A stretch of 7,952 nucleotides of DNA from positions 1-7,952 of the forward strand of contig CAJQOB010000238.1 in the NCBI GenBank assembly GCA_905479845.1, in the 5' to 3' direction. Of the stretch, positions 1 to 5,515 are shown piece by piece; the stretch's first letter is position 1, and each line of letters opens with the position of its first letter. Made by a program: the position numbers and the translations under genes. This DNA is from an uncultured Flavobacteriales bacterium (GTDB taxonomy: Bacteria > Bacteroidota > Bacteroidia > Flavobacteriales_D > Crocinitomicaceae). Below the pieces are notes generated by a model. It worked only from the letters and a program-made list of their open reading frames with translations, searched no databases and was not told the origin of the DNA.

Positions 1-74
1 TAGAGTTGACCGATCCCAATTTGGGTGCCTTTGGATATAGAATCAAAAATGGTATTGATAACTTCTTTTCTCAT
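1..74 (-). CDS. 5' end of an unidentified gene running off the left edge (partial)
   Basis: An ATG at 74-72 opens 24 codons without a stop up to the window edge, beginning MRKEVINTIF. I do not recognise the protein from so short a piece. Supporting this strand are a weak promoter-like pair upstream (TTTG at 127-124, TACTTCG at 106-100) and a 224-base AT-rich gap to the next plus-strand gene, as expected between divergent genes. The competing reading is the plus-strand frame 3-77, which is also open and ends at a TGA with residues DNFFSH; it would be the last codons of a gene entering from the left. Third-position GC is the same in both readings, so the strand is not settled. Confidence 0.35.
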   Translation of the reverse strand, partial: MRKEVINTIFDSISKGTQIGIGQL

Positions 75-99
75 TGATAAACAGAACAATAAAATAAAA

Positions 100-127
100 C
101 GAAGTATTCCTGACTAAACTTTTCAAA
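100..127 (-). promoter_or_regulatory. Possible promoter of the left-edge minus-strand gene
   Basis: Reading the minus strand, TTTG (127-124) is followed after 17 bases by TACTTCG (106-100), a partial match to the Bacteroidota pattern TTG-N17-23-TAnnTTTG. It lies about 25 bases before the ATG at 74. The -7 box is imperfect, so this is a weak call. Confidence 0.25.
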
Positions 128-241
128 GCCATTGCTATTGAATTCCTTGAGGGAATGACTTGAGAATAGTTTATAAATCTTAACAATTATATGAATAACC
201 TTTTTAAATTTGATAGACTTGTGAATAATATTTTGATTCTG

Positions 242-271
242 TTGCTAACTATTAGTGCAGAATATGTGTTG
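242..271 (+). promoter_or_regulatory. Possible weak promoter of the DUF7793-type gene
   Basis: TTG (242-244) is followed after 18 bases by TATGTGTTG (263-271), a partial match to TAnnTTTG. Transcription would start roughly 20 bases before the ATG at 299. The rest of the 77-298 gap is AT-rich and shows no gene or strong hairpin. Confidence 0.22.
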
Positions 272-298
272 TAAAGCTCGTCAGAAACACAACTCTTA

Positions 299-703
299 AT
301 GCAAAAGAACTATTACTACGAAAATGAGTTTTGCGAATACTGGATCGACGAATTTGGTATAGTCCATGAAATATTCAAGCCTACCTTCAAACGTTTAGAC
401 GTAGAGGTTGCCAAAATTATTACGGCAGATCGATTAAAAGTTTCGGCTGGGGTAGCACGTCCTTTGTATGTTGAGCTGGGCAAGGCAACCAAGATGGATC
501 GTGCCGCAAATAGGTATTTGTCGACAGGTCCAGCGATGGAATGCTTAACAGGAACAGGGATTTTGGTTCGAGATCAAATTGAGAAGTTAGGAGCAAATCT
601 ATACACAGGTTTTTTCAAACCAAGTGTTCCAACGAAGTTCTTTACTGACAAGGAAAAAGCAATCCATTGGTTGAGAAATTACACACAAGATGTTTTAAAC
701 TAG
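299..703 (+). CDS. DUF7793 family protein (STAS/SpoIIAA-like small cytosolic protein)
   Basis: This 134-residue protein resembles the Bacteroidota family now called DUF7793, from memory of its typical sequence. It has an N-terminal strand motif (FCEYWIDEFGIVHEIFKP, 11-28), an AKIITADRLKV helix (38-48), a central ARPLYVELGKA strand (53-63), a YLSTGPAMECLTGTGILV helix-strand unit (73-90), and the C-terminal signature KPSVPTKFFTDKEKAIHWL (107-125). Length is normal for the family. There is no signal peptide or membrane segment, so it should be cytosolic. The fold is thought to be like STAS or SpoIIAA domains; the function is not established. No kinase, phosphatase or sigma-factor partner is visible nearby. 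The start lacks a Shine-Dalgarno sequence, as is usual in this phylum. Family assignment is fairly sure; any regulatory role is inference. Confidence 0.85.
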   Translation: MQKNYYYENEFCEYWIDEFGIVHEIFKPTFKRLDVEVAKIITADRLKVSAGVARPLYVELGKATKMDRAANRYLSTGPAMECLTGTGILVRDQIEKLGANLYTGFFKPSVPTKFFTDKEKAIHWLRNYTQDVLN

Positions 704-720
704 TATTTCCTAGTTGTTTG
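698..720 (+). terminator. Weak hairpin at the end of the DUF7793-type gene
   Basis: AACTAG (698-703) pairs with CTAGTT (710-715) around a six-base loop and is followed by GTTTG. The stem overlaps the stop codon. It is short and AT-rich, so at best it is a weak terminator. Confidence 0.22.
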
Positions 721-732
721 TGAGTCCAATTC

Positions 733-763
733 TTGACTTTGGTACTGCCAATTTTTATCTTGT
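733..763 (+). promoter_or_regulatory. Probable promoter of the metal-binding lipoprotein gene
   Basis: TTG (733-735) and TATCTTGT (756-763) are separated by 20 bases, fitting the Bacteroidota -33/-7 layout with one shifted position in the -7 box. The ATG at 797 lies 33 bases beyond the -7 box. Confidence 0.35.
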
Positions 764-796
764 GGAAATTATTAATGATACCAAAAACTAAAACCG

Positions 797-1075
797 ATGA
801 AGAAACGATTTTTAATTATGGCAACGCTTGTTGTTGGATTGGGACTTACAGCTTGTTCTGTTGATACAAGTGGATTAGAGGATGCTGCAAATGATTTGGA
901 AGAGCAAATTGAAGGAATAGAAGAATCAGCTGATAGCTTAAATAAAGAAATTGAAGAAACTGCGAATTCTGGAGCAAGTTTAACGTATCAATGTCCAGTT
1001 GATTGTGATAATGGACCTGTTTACGATGAGCCGGGACCTTGCGTAAAATGTGGTGAAGAAATGGTTATTCTTTAG
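797..1075 (+). CDS. Small lipoprotein with a C-terminal Cys4 heavy-metal-binding domain
   Basis: This 92-residue protein starts with a lipoprotein signal (MKKRFLI..., hydrophobic core 5-17) ending in the lipobox LTAC, so Cys20 would be lipidated and the mature protein anchored in the outer membrane or periplasmic face. Residues 25-58 form an acidic, probably helical linker. Residues 64-91 match the short HMBD-type metal-binding domain: YQCPVDC (64-70) and GPCVKCGEEMV (80-90), giving ligand cysteines 66, 70, 82 and 85. Most HMBD copies have CPMHP in the first half; here the His position is Asp69 and a Cys follows, a Cys4 variant I have also seen in Bacteroidota proteins. Likely role: binding a soft metal ion at the cell envelope, possibly in copper or zinc handling; no transporter is adjacent. 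The last 96 bases overlap the convergent J-domain gene. The lipobox and domain make this frame clearly real. Confidence 0.85.
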   Translation: MKKRFLIMATLVVGLGLTACSVDTSGLEDAANDLEEQIEGIEESADSLNKEIEETANSGASLTYQCPVDCDNGPVYDEPGPCVKCGEEMVIL

Positions 1076-1486
1076 ATAAGCCCATTTTTTAATAAACCGC
1101 ATTTTCTCTGTGCTTTGAGGTTTGTTTTCACTTCTTTCGCGTGAGGGTATTCCCAATAGTACCCCGGCAACTCCTACGCCAATTACCGCTCCCCAGTTTG
1201 TCTCAGTCTCCACGCGATCGATATAAATTGTTTCACGTTCTATGTTGGGCGCTGGTTTCTTTTTAAATCCAAGTGCGTAGTCGTGTTCTAATCGTTTTTT
1301 TGGGTCCAACAAGATTTCTTTGCACCGCGTGATAATTCGAAACATCGTATTGGATGGTTTGGAGTTACTGTGCTTGTCAGGATGATACTCTAGCGATTTC
1401 TTTTTGTATGCTTTTTTTATTTCTGTACTGGTGGCATTCGGAGAAATTTCGAGCAATTCATAAGCGTCGAAAAATGGATGATTCAT
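980..1486 (-). CDS. J-domain protein with a C-terminal membrane segment
   Basis: The protein has 168 residues. Residues 6-72 form a J domain: a helix I region (DAYELLEIS), helix II (EIKKAYKKKSLEYHP), the diagnostic HPD at 35-37, and a helix III/IV region (RCKEILLDPKKRLEHDYALG). J domains stimulate the ATPase of an Hsp70 (DnaK) partner. There is no Gly/Phe-rich or zinc-finger region, so this is not DnaJ itself but a class C co-chaperone-like protein. Residues 98-113 (WGAVIGVGVAGVLLGI) could be a short membrane segment, with the J domain in the cytosol. The tail after about residue 114 is basic and unlike a domain, and its last 31 codons are antisense to the lipoprotein's metal-binding domain. 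The true end may lie earlier: the minus frame one base off has stops at 1130-1128 and 1091-1089, next to a run of six T at 1085-1090. The gene lies 92 bases downstream of yceH on the same strand with no terminator between, so cotranscription is possible. Confidence 0.8.
   Translation of the reverse strand: MNHPFFDAYELLEISPNATSTEIKKAYKKKSLEYHPDKHSNSKPSNTMFRIITRCKEILLDPKKRLEHDYALGFKKKPAPNIERETIYIDRVETETNWGAVIGVGVAGVLLGIPSRERSENKPQSTEKMRFIKKWAYLKNNHFFTTFYARSRLIVNRSIITINWTLIR
1095..1129 (+). terminator. Possible terminator of the lipoprotein gene
   Basis: AAACC and GGTTT, with an inner GCA/TGC pair, form an imperfect stem about 20 bases past the lipoprotein stop, followed by TTTGTTTTC. It lies inside the 3' part of the convergent J-domain frame. 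The bulge makes this weak. Confidence 0.25.
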
Positions 1487-1578
1487 GTGTTACTTTGGTA
1501 TTCTATTTACTACTAAACCAGTAAAGATCGTGCCAAGTACATTTGGTTGATGATTGCAGCAGGTAGTTCATCTATTCA

Positions 1579-2220
1579 TTAATCCAACAAATCGTTCAAT
1601 CGTTCCATTTTTTCCTTTAATTCAGCTACCTCTTGCTCTAACTCGGAAAGACGTTTTTCATAATTAGAAACAGGAGCGACAGACAAGTTCTCTTCTTCCT
1701 CCATTGCTTCGATGTCAATCTCACCTCCAAGACAATGAGCATAACGTGCTTCTTTTTGTCCAGTTTTCTTTGACAAGAGTTGGATCAGAGGAGTTTCCCT
1801 ACTTGCCAATTCATTCATGCAGTTCTGAACACTTTCTAGGTTTTCAAAATCGTATAATCTCCCACTGTTACTGTTCACTTCACCTGAAGTAAGTGGGCCG
1901 CGTAATAATAGTAGGCAAAGAACAGCTTCTTCATTCGCATCGATATCCAGGTTTGCTGGAGCATTGTGCTTGTATTTCAAGGTGCGACTTCCTCCACCGG
2001 CAACAGTGTTCATGAGTCCTTTGCTTCGAAGGCCATCAATGCCTACTTGAACCATTTCTTGATCCAAAGACATTACTGGATTTCGTGACGATTTCTGATT
2101 GCAAGCCGTTAAAATTCCATTTACCGTCATTGGGTACGTGTCAGGGACTGTTTTTTCTTTTTCCAGTAATACGCCTAAAATACGTTGTTCGATTCCGTCT
2201 AGTATGTCAAGTTCACTCAT
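1579..2220 (-). CDS. yceH: YceH family protein (UPF0502, DUF480)
   Basis: This 213-residue protein aligns by eye along its length with Escherichia coli YceH, about 215 residues. The first winged-helix unit holds the family signature: RILGVLLEKEKTVPDTYP (13-30) followed by NGILTACNQKSSRNPVM (34-50). The second begins near 94 with EEAVLCLLLLRGPLTSGEV (97-115), followed by GRLYDFENLESVQ (120-132). KKTGQKEARYAHCLGGE (151-167) closes the conserved part. Residues 186-213 (EKRLSELEQEVAELKEKMERL) are a heptad-type coiled coil, probably for dimer formation. Tandem winged helices suggest DNA binding, but the cellular role of the family is not known to me with certainty. The ATG at 2220 gives the usual N-terminus. 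No Shine-Dalgarno sequence or consensus promoter is obvious in the 222-base divergent gap upstream. Family identification is very secure. Confidence 0.93.
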   Translation of the reverse strand: MSELDILDGIEQRILGVLLEKEKTVPDTYPMTVNGILTACNQKSSRNPVMSLDQEMVQVGIDGLRSKGLMNTVAGGGSRTLKYKHNAPANLDIDANEEAVLCLLLLRGPLTSGEVNSNSGRLYDFENLESVQNCMNELASRETPLIQLLSKKTGQKEARYAHCLGGEIDIEAMEEEENLSVAPVSNYEKRLSELEQEVAELKEKMERLNDLLD

Positions 2221-2412
2221 GGTTCAAATTTGGTTTGGATTCTAAAGATAATTTAAAGTTGGTTTTAACTTCTGGTCATCATTTCAATTTTGATCGTTTT
2301 TGTACAACTGCAAGTATTCAAAAAGTCGAATTCTATATGACGAGCACCACAAAATAAGGAGGAAACAACGAATAATCGAAAAGAGATTTTTACCTGTCAA
2401 TTATCGCGATAT

Positions 2413-2420
2413 TAATTTTG
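2413..2420 (+). promoter_or_regulatory. Consensus -7 promoter box before the basic microprotein gene
   Basis: TAATTTTG is an exact match to the Bacteroidota -7 consensus TAnnTTTG. A T-run at 2387-2391 sits 21 bases upstream in place of a proper -33 TTG. The ATG at 2443 follows by 22 bases, through an A-rich leader (AAAAACAAAAGACT) of the kind that replaces Shine-Dalgarno sequences in this phylum. Confidence 0.5.
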
Positions 2421-2442
2421 TAATCACTAAAAACAAAAGACT

Positions 2443-2562
2443 ATGGGAAAATCTAAACCAAGACCCAACAATGGGCCAAGCACAAATCAAGGAAAACCAT
2501 CAGGTAAGGGTAGAGGAAATAATCCGCCAAGAACAAGTTCGAGCGGGAAAGGTAAGAAGTAG
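2443..2562 (+). CDS. Basic 39-residue microprotein (hypothetical)
   Basis: ATG at 2443 opens 39 codons ending in TAG. The protein begins MGKSKPRPNN and ends in SGKGKK. It is extremely basic: seven Lys, three Arg and no acidic residue. It is built almost only of Gly, Pro, Asn, Ser, Lys and Arg, with a GKPSGKGRGNNPP stretch at 17-29, so it is almost certainly disordered. It has no signal peptide. Support for a real gene comes from the consensus -7 box 22 bases upstream, the A-rich leader and the strongly biased composition. I recall similar short Gly/Pro/Lys proteins annotated as hypothetical in Flavobacteria but cannot name a family. Binding of nucleic acid or ribosome is only inferred from charge. 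A longer overlapping frame at 2300-2662 looks like chance. The gene converges on the CBS-domain gene. Confidence 0.65.
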   Translation: MGKSKPRPNNGPSTNQGKPSGKGRGNNPPRTSSSGKGKK

Positions 2563-2577
2563 GATTTTTGAATCTAC

Positions 2578-2611
2578 AAAAAATGCCCTCCTGATTTCTC
2601 AGAAGGGCATT
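2578..2611 (-). terminator. Rho-independent terminator of the CBS-domain gene
   Basis: AATGCCCT (2582-2589) pairs with AGGGCATT (2604-2611), and after one C-A mismatch CTGA (2591-2594) pairs with TCAG (2599-2602), with loop TTTC. On the minus strand the stem is followed by six T (complement of 2578-2583). It starts 26 bases beyond the CBS gene's stop. It could also pause transcription from the convergent microprotein gene, but there is no T-run on that side. Confidence 0.8.
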
Positions 2612-2636
2612 CCCTCAAAACTAAATTATGTTGTTT

Positions 2637-3050
2637 CTAGTACTGATCCAACAAATAGTTGATCATATCTGTGGTAGTCACGATTCCTGCAAGCTCTCCG
2701 TTATTTACAACAGGAAGGGCGTGGAACTCTTTCTTCGACAATATCTCTGCCGCCTCGCGGATCGTTGCATCTGAAGATACGCTTACGATATTCTTCGCCA
2801 TTACTTGCTCGATAGTGAACATGTTATAAACCGTTGTATCTATATCTCCACCGTGAGCGGCATCCGCAAAACTGATTCTGAGTAAATCTGTCAAACTCAA
2901 CATCCCGATAATCGAAGTTCCGCTTACTACAGGAATGTGACGGATATTATTGCTTTTGAATAATTGCTCAGCCGTGTCCAAGTTGTCGGTGTGATTCAAT
3001 GTGATCACGTCTGAAGTCATAATTTTTGATACTGGTTCTCTCTTTTTCAT
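2637..3050 (-). CDS. Tandem CBS-domain protein
   Basis: This 137-residue protein consists of two CBS domains (a Bateman module) and nothing else. CBS1 spans about 8-62: SKIMTSDVITLNHTDNLDTAEQLF, then IRHIPVVSG (36-44) and IIGMLSLTDLL (47-57). CBS2 spans about 81-135: EQVMAKNIVSVSSDATIREAAEIL, then FHALPVVNNGEL (109-120) and AGIVTTTDMINYLL (121-134). Such pairs bind adenine nucleotides such as AMP, ATP or SAM in the cleft between domains. Stand-alone copies are cytosolic sensors whose targets are usually unknown, and no partner gene is adjacent here. The linker (FADAAHGGDIDTTVYN, 61-76) contains the FADA stretch I know from flavobacterial homologues. The start at 3050 has no Shine-Dalgarno sequence, and no TAnnTTTG box is seen in the 100 bases upstream. 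A strong terminator follows. Confidence 0.9.
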   Translation of the reverse strand: MKKREPVSKIMTSDVITLNHTDNLDTAEQLFKSNNIRHIPVVSGTSIIGMLSLTDLLRISFADAAHGGDIDTTVYNMFTIEQVMAKNIVSVSSDATIREAAEILSKKEFHALPVVNNGELAGIVTTTDMINYLLDQY

Positions 3051-3136
3051 CTTTCTGATTGTTTATTACTTGTATTCTATTTTCAAGCTTGTTTTTACTT
3101 TTTGTTGCCCTTATTTGACATTAGAAAGGTCGGGGT

Positions 3137-3161
3137 AAAGTCGTTTGAAAAGAATGACTTT
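3137..3161. repeat. Inverted repeat in the intergenic gap
   Basis: AAAGTCGTT (3137-3145) pairs with AATGACTTT (3153-3161), nine pairs with one G-T wobble, around a seven-base loop TGAAAAG. No T-run follows on either strand, so it is not a standard terminator. It lies 87 bases upstream of the CBS gene start and could be an operator or a leader hairpin, or chance. Confidence 0.35.
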
Positions 3162-3321
3162 CATCATGTTTAGTTAAAAAAAATCATGTTAACTTTTAGT
3201 TGAAATCGGGATGTTGAATTTCATCTGGCAAAGTGCTAGTCGTATTCGTTTACAGTAGTTTGAATTTTTTAGTGGGATTTAATATAATGGCTGAGCTAAC
3301 ATATTTTTTTCAAAGAACTGT

Positions 3322-3329
3322 TAACTTTG
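3322..3329 (+). promoter_or_regulatory. Consensus -7 box of the T9SS pseudogene
   Basis: TAACTTTG matches TAnnTTTG exactly and lies 25 bases before the ATG at 3355. The -33 region is only a T-rich tract (3303-3310). The promoter looks intact although the gene is broken. Confidence 0.42.
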
Positions 3330-3354
3330 AGAGTAACGACTATATGAAAACTCT

Positions 3355-4019
3355 ATGCGTCTAATCATTCAACTTCTTATTCTTTGCTTAACTGCCAATG
3401 CAAATGCGCAAAGTACCTATCGTCTTACTTGTTACCAAGTTGAAGCACGTTGATTACTACCTCAGGGGTGTACTCCGATTTAATTCCAAATGTCGAAGGC
3501 TGCGATAGTGTTCTCACAATTCATGTGACAATTCATTCTCTTCCCATAAATACGATATCACAAATTGATGCTGTGACGCTTCAAACGGATGACCTTGCAG
3601 CTACTTCCACATAACAGTGGTTAGATTGTGATAATAATTATGCGATTTTACCTGGTGAAACAGGAAGTCAACTCGTTGCGATATCTAACGGAAATTATGC
3701 CTTGGAAATAACGAGCGCATTTGGCTGTGTTGACACTTCATCATGTATCGCAATTACTTTTGTGGGTGTTGATAAATTCGAATTCCATGCATCCCCAATT
3801 TCGATTTTTCCAAATCCTTCGAACGGTTTGATAACCTTAAACGGAATGGGTGTAAATTCAACAGTGACTATTCTTGATACTCAAGGGAGGGAAGTGTTTC
3901 AGAGAATTGGAACAGCTTCTGAAATGACACTGAACTTAAATCTTGATAGAGGGTATTATTTAGTCCTTGTTCAAAGTGAATCGGGAGATGTTCAGAATGT
4001 CAGGTTGATATTGAAATAG
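3355..4019 (+). pseudogene. Broken T9SS cargo protein: signal peptide, Cys-Asp-Ser repeat, type A sorting domain
   Basis: ATG at 3355 opens a signal peptide (MRLIIQLLILCLTANANAQ) whose frame stops at TGA 3451-3453. The adjacent frame continues the protein from 3444 (STLITTSGVYSDLIP, then GCDSVLTI). Restoring one A in the GAAGC at 3442-3446 would join QVE to STLITTSG. This frame is interrupted at TAA 3612-3614, just before QWLDCDNNYAILPGE. The related gene at 7243-7952 reads YQWIDC at the same place, so the stop most likely replaces a Tyr codon (TAT or TAC). Downstream it stays open to 4019: NGNYALEITSAFGC, then the T9SS type A sorting domain with IFPNPSNGLITLNG, ILDTQGREVF and GYYLVLVQ. Repaired, it would encode 221 residues, a secreted surface protein of unknown function. 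The promoter and terminator look intact, so decay is recent, or there are two sequencing errors. The uninterrupted piece from 3702 should not be read as a gene: it lacks a signal peptide. Confidence 0.82.
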
Positions 4020-4040
4020 TTTTTGCCTACCGCTATTCTA

Positions 4041-4078
4041 GTTGCCTGTCGATTTTTCTCGGCAGGCAACTCTTATTT
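4041..4078 (+). terminator. Terminator behind the T9SS pseudogene
   Basis: GTTGCCTGTCGA (4041-4052) pairs with TCGGCAGGCAAC (4059-4070), twelve pairs including one T-G wobble, with a T-rich six-base loop, followed by TCTTATTT. It begins 21 bases after the stop. The T-run is interrupted, but the stem is strong. Confidence 0.7.
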
Positions 4079-4117
4079 ACAATGTAACTGTCTATCAGGT
4101 TTACTCGAAATCAGGAT

Positions 4118-4154
4118 AAAAAAATCCCTCTCCGATAGTTGTCAGAGAGGGATT
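4118..4154 (-). terminator. Rho-independent terminator of the T9SS hydrolase gene
   Basis: AATCCCTCTC (4123-4132) and GAGAGGGATT (4145-4154) form a perfect ten-base stem. On the minus strand it is followed by seven T (complement of 4118-4124). It begins 24 bases past the stop of the hydrolase gene. Confidence 0.88.
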
Positions 4155-4178
4155 CGATAATCCGTATTCAATAGCGAT

Positions 4179-5405
4179 CTAGTTGATCACCAATTGTTTT
4201 CTTTCGTAGGTTCCAGTCGCTTCATTTGCAACTTCTACAATGTAAACTCCAGGGGTAAATCCTTCCAAAGGCAATACAGTATTCCCAGATTGAACCTTGC
4301 GAGAAATAACGTTTCTCCCAGCTAAATCCGACAATGATACTGTGAAACCATTAGCATTCGCTAATTCAATGATAACCGATGATTGAGCAGGGTTTGGATA
4401 CATCTTGAAATCTACGTTTGTAGTTATCGTTTCTACACTCGCTCCAGCACCACAGATAAGTGGGTACATGAATTCGAGCGAACGTTGAAGTACAGTATCC
4501 GCAGCTGTCTGGTTGCCGAAGTAACTTACGTGACCATTACTGTTGTCGTAGGTAATCAACTCAGAAGTCAAACCAACCTGTTGTGCTTTCTCGTGAATTA
4601 AATATGATCCTTGCATACCGATGATTGGAATAGTGAAAATTGACGCTGCTCCATTTGCATAAGGAACCGTTCCGTCGTTATCATCATGAACGGAGAAGAT
4701 AGGAACATCTCCAGCATCAATGTAATCTACAGAACGCAGAGCTCCTGAGTAATTTAGAACTGCCATAACTTCTTCGTCGTACTGTGTATTTGAAGAACTG
4801 TTTCCCTGAAAACCTCCATTATTCGCAATTAAAGGAAGAACATATGGTTCAATTGGGTCCGTCTCATCGAGTGTTCCAGCGTGAAGTGCAACGATTCCAC
4901 CAGCCGAAATTCCACCTACAATAATGAAGTTAGGATCTATTTTATACGTGTTCGTTGTCGCGGCATCTTCTTTAAAGAATCGAATGGCTGCTTTCATGTC
5001 TCCTAAAGCTTTCACTACCTCATCTGTCATGTCAACAGAATCTGGAAGAGGAATCAATGGTTCATCATAAAGTCGATAATCGATGGAAGCACATGCATAT
5101 CCACGCTCAGCGTAGTAATTACAATAAGCGTGCATGTCATCGCGTGCTCCACCAACAAAACTTCCTCCAAAGGCAAGAATAATCAATGGTCTTGAAGCAG
5201 CAACATCACCACTTGGTTCGAAAAAATCGAAATACAAGTTTGTATTTACCCCGCTTGTTGTTATGTTGTTCCCAAAAAGAATTGCGTCTGTTTGAGTTAC
5301 GCTGTAACCTGGGTTCAGGTAGCGTGTTCCGTCACAACTTGCGTGTTGTCCAAACGAAAAAGATGAGATCGCAACAAAAAATGCGAGAAGAGTAGATGTT
5401 TTCAT
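4179..5405 (-). CDS. Secreted alpha/beta-hydrolase (carboxylesterase-like) with T9SS type A sorting domain
   Basis: This 408-residue protein has a signal peptide (1-19, MKTSTLLAFFVAISSFSFG). An esterase/lipase-type alpha/beta-hydrolase domain follows at about 40-315, and a T9SS sorting domain at about 332-408 (FKMYPNPAQSSVII, LSDLAGRNVIS, GVYIVEV). The tail sends the protein through the outer membrane to be anchored or released. Catalytic parts are visible: an oxyanion-hole strand LIILAFGGSFVGG (74-86), where the usual His-Gly-Gly is Phe-Gly-Gly; the nucleophile elbow GGISAGG (164-170) with Ser167; the acid in VHDDNDGTVPY (239-249), probably Asp244; and His292 in NGHVSYFG. It should therefore hydrolyse esters; the natural substrate (acylated polysaccharide, lipid or polyester) cannot be told. 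It is a single transcription unit with a consensus -7 box upstream and a strong terminator. Hydrolase fold and T9SS export are secure; the exact specificity is open. Confidence 0.92.
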   Translation of the reverse strand: MKTSTLLAFFVAISSFSFGQHASCDGTRYLNPGYSVTQTDAILFGNNITTSGVNTNLYFDFFEPSGDVAASRPLIILAFGGSFVGGARDDMHAYCNYYAERGYACASIDYRLYDEPLIPLPDSVDMTDEVVKALGDMKAAIRFFKEDAATTNTYKIDPNFIIVGGISAGGIVALHAGTLDETDPIEPYVLPLIANNGGFQGNSSSNTQYDEEVMAVLNYSGALRSVDYIDAGDVPIFSVHDDNDGTVPYANGAASIFTIPIIGMQGSYLIHEKAQQVGLTSELITYDNSNGHVSYFGNQTAADTVLQRSLEFMYPLICGAGASVETITTNVDFKMYPNPAQSSVIIELANANGFTVSLSDLAGRNVISRKVQSGNTVLPLEGFTPGVYIVEVANEATGTYERKQLVIN

Positions 5406-5451
5406 GAAGTTACTTTTAGTTCCCTGAATTTACTGCTTTTGAGTGAAAGAG

Positions 5452-5459
5452 CAAATTTA
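5452..5459 (-). promoter_or_regulatory. Consensus -7 box of the T9SS hydrolase gene
   Basis: On the minus strand TAAATTTG matches TAnnTTTG exactly, 46 bases upstream of the ATG at 5405. No clear -33 TTG stands at the proper distance. The rest of the 110-base gap to the ATPase stop codon has no obvious terminator, so read-through from the ATPase gene is possible. Confidence 0.5.
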
Positions 5460-5515
5460 AGAGTGCTGAAAGATTGTTTTAGTGGTTAAGTGGAGCTTAA
5501 TGCTTCGACTGAATG

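Larger units (their letters stand above)
3051..3354. other. Intergenic region between divergent CBS gene and T9SS pseudogene
   Basis: About 300 AT-rich bases with no convincing gene. The only structures I see are a 9-bp inverted repeat at 3137-3161 and the plus-strand -7 box at 3322-3329. The longest ATG-started frames here are 15 codons or fewer. Confidence 0.6.

Noticed and set aside
1704..2357. Plus-strand frames of 62 and 90 codons opposite and beyond yceH
   Set aside because: They are antisense shadows of yceH with no domain, signal peptide or promoter.
2582..2611. Hairpin as the terminator of the plus-strand microprotein
   Set aside because: The T-run is only on the minus-strand side, so it is assigned to the CBS gene; an effect on the plus strand is possible but not shown.
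2300..2662. 120-codon plus-strand frame
   Set aside because: It overlaps the better supported 39-residue gene in another frame, contains the CBS gene's terminator hairpin and runs into the end of that gene; its sequence shows no domain.
3702..4019. Intact-looking 105-residue T9SS protein
   Set aside because: Its first Met is internal to a longer homologous region, it has no signal peptide, and upstream sequence continues the same protein across a stop and a frameshift; it is part of the pseudogene.
4383..5395. Plus-strand frames of 72 and 69 codons opposite the hydrolase gene
   Set aside because: They are antisense to conserved hydrolase and sorting-domain coding and show no protein features.
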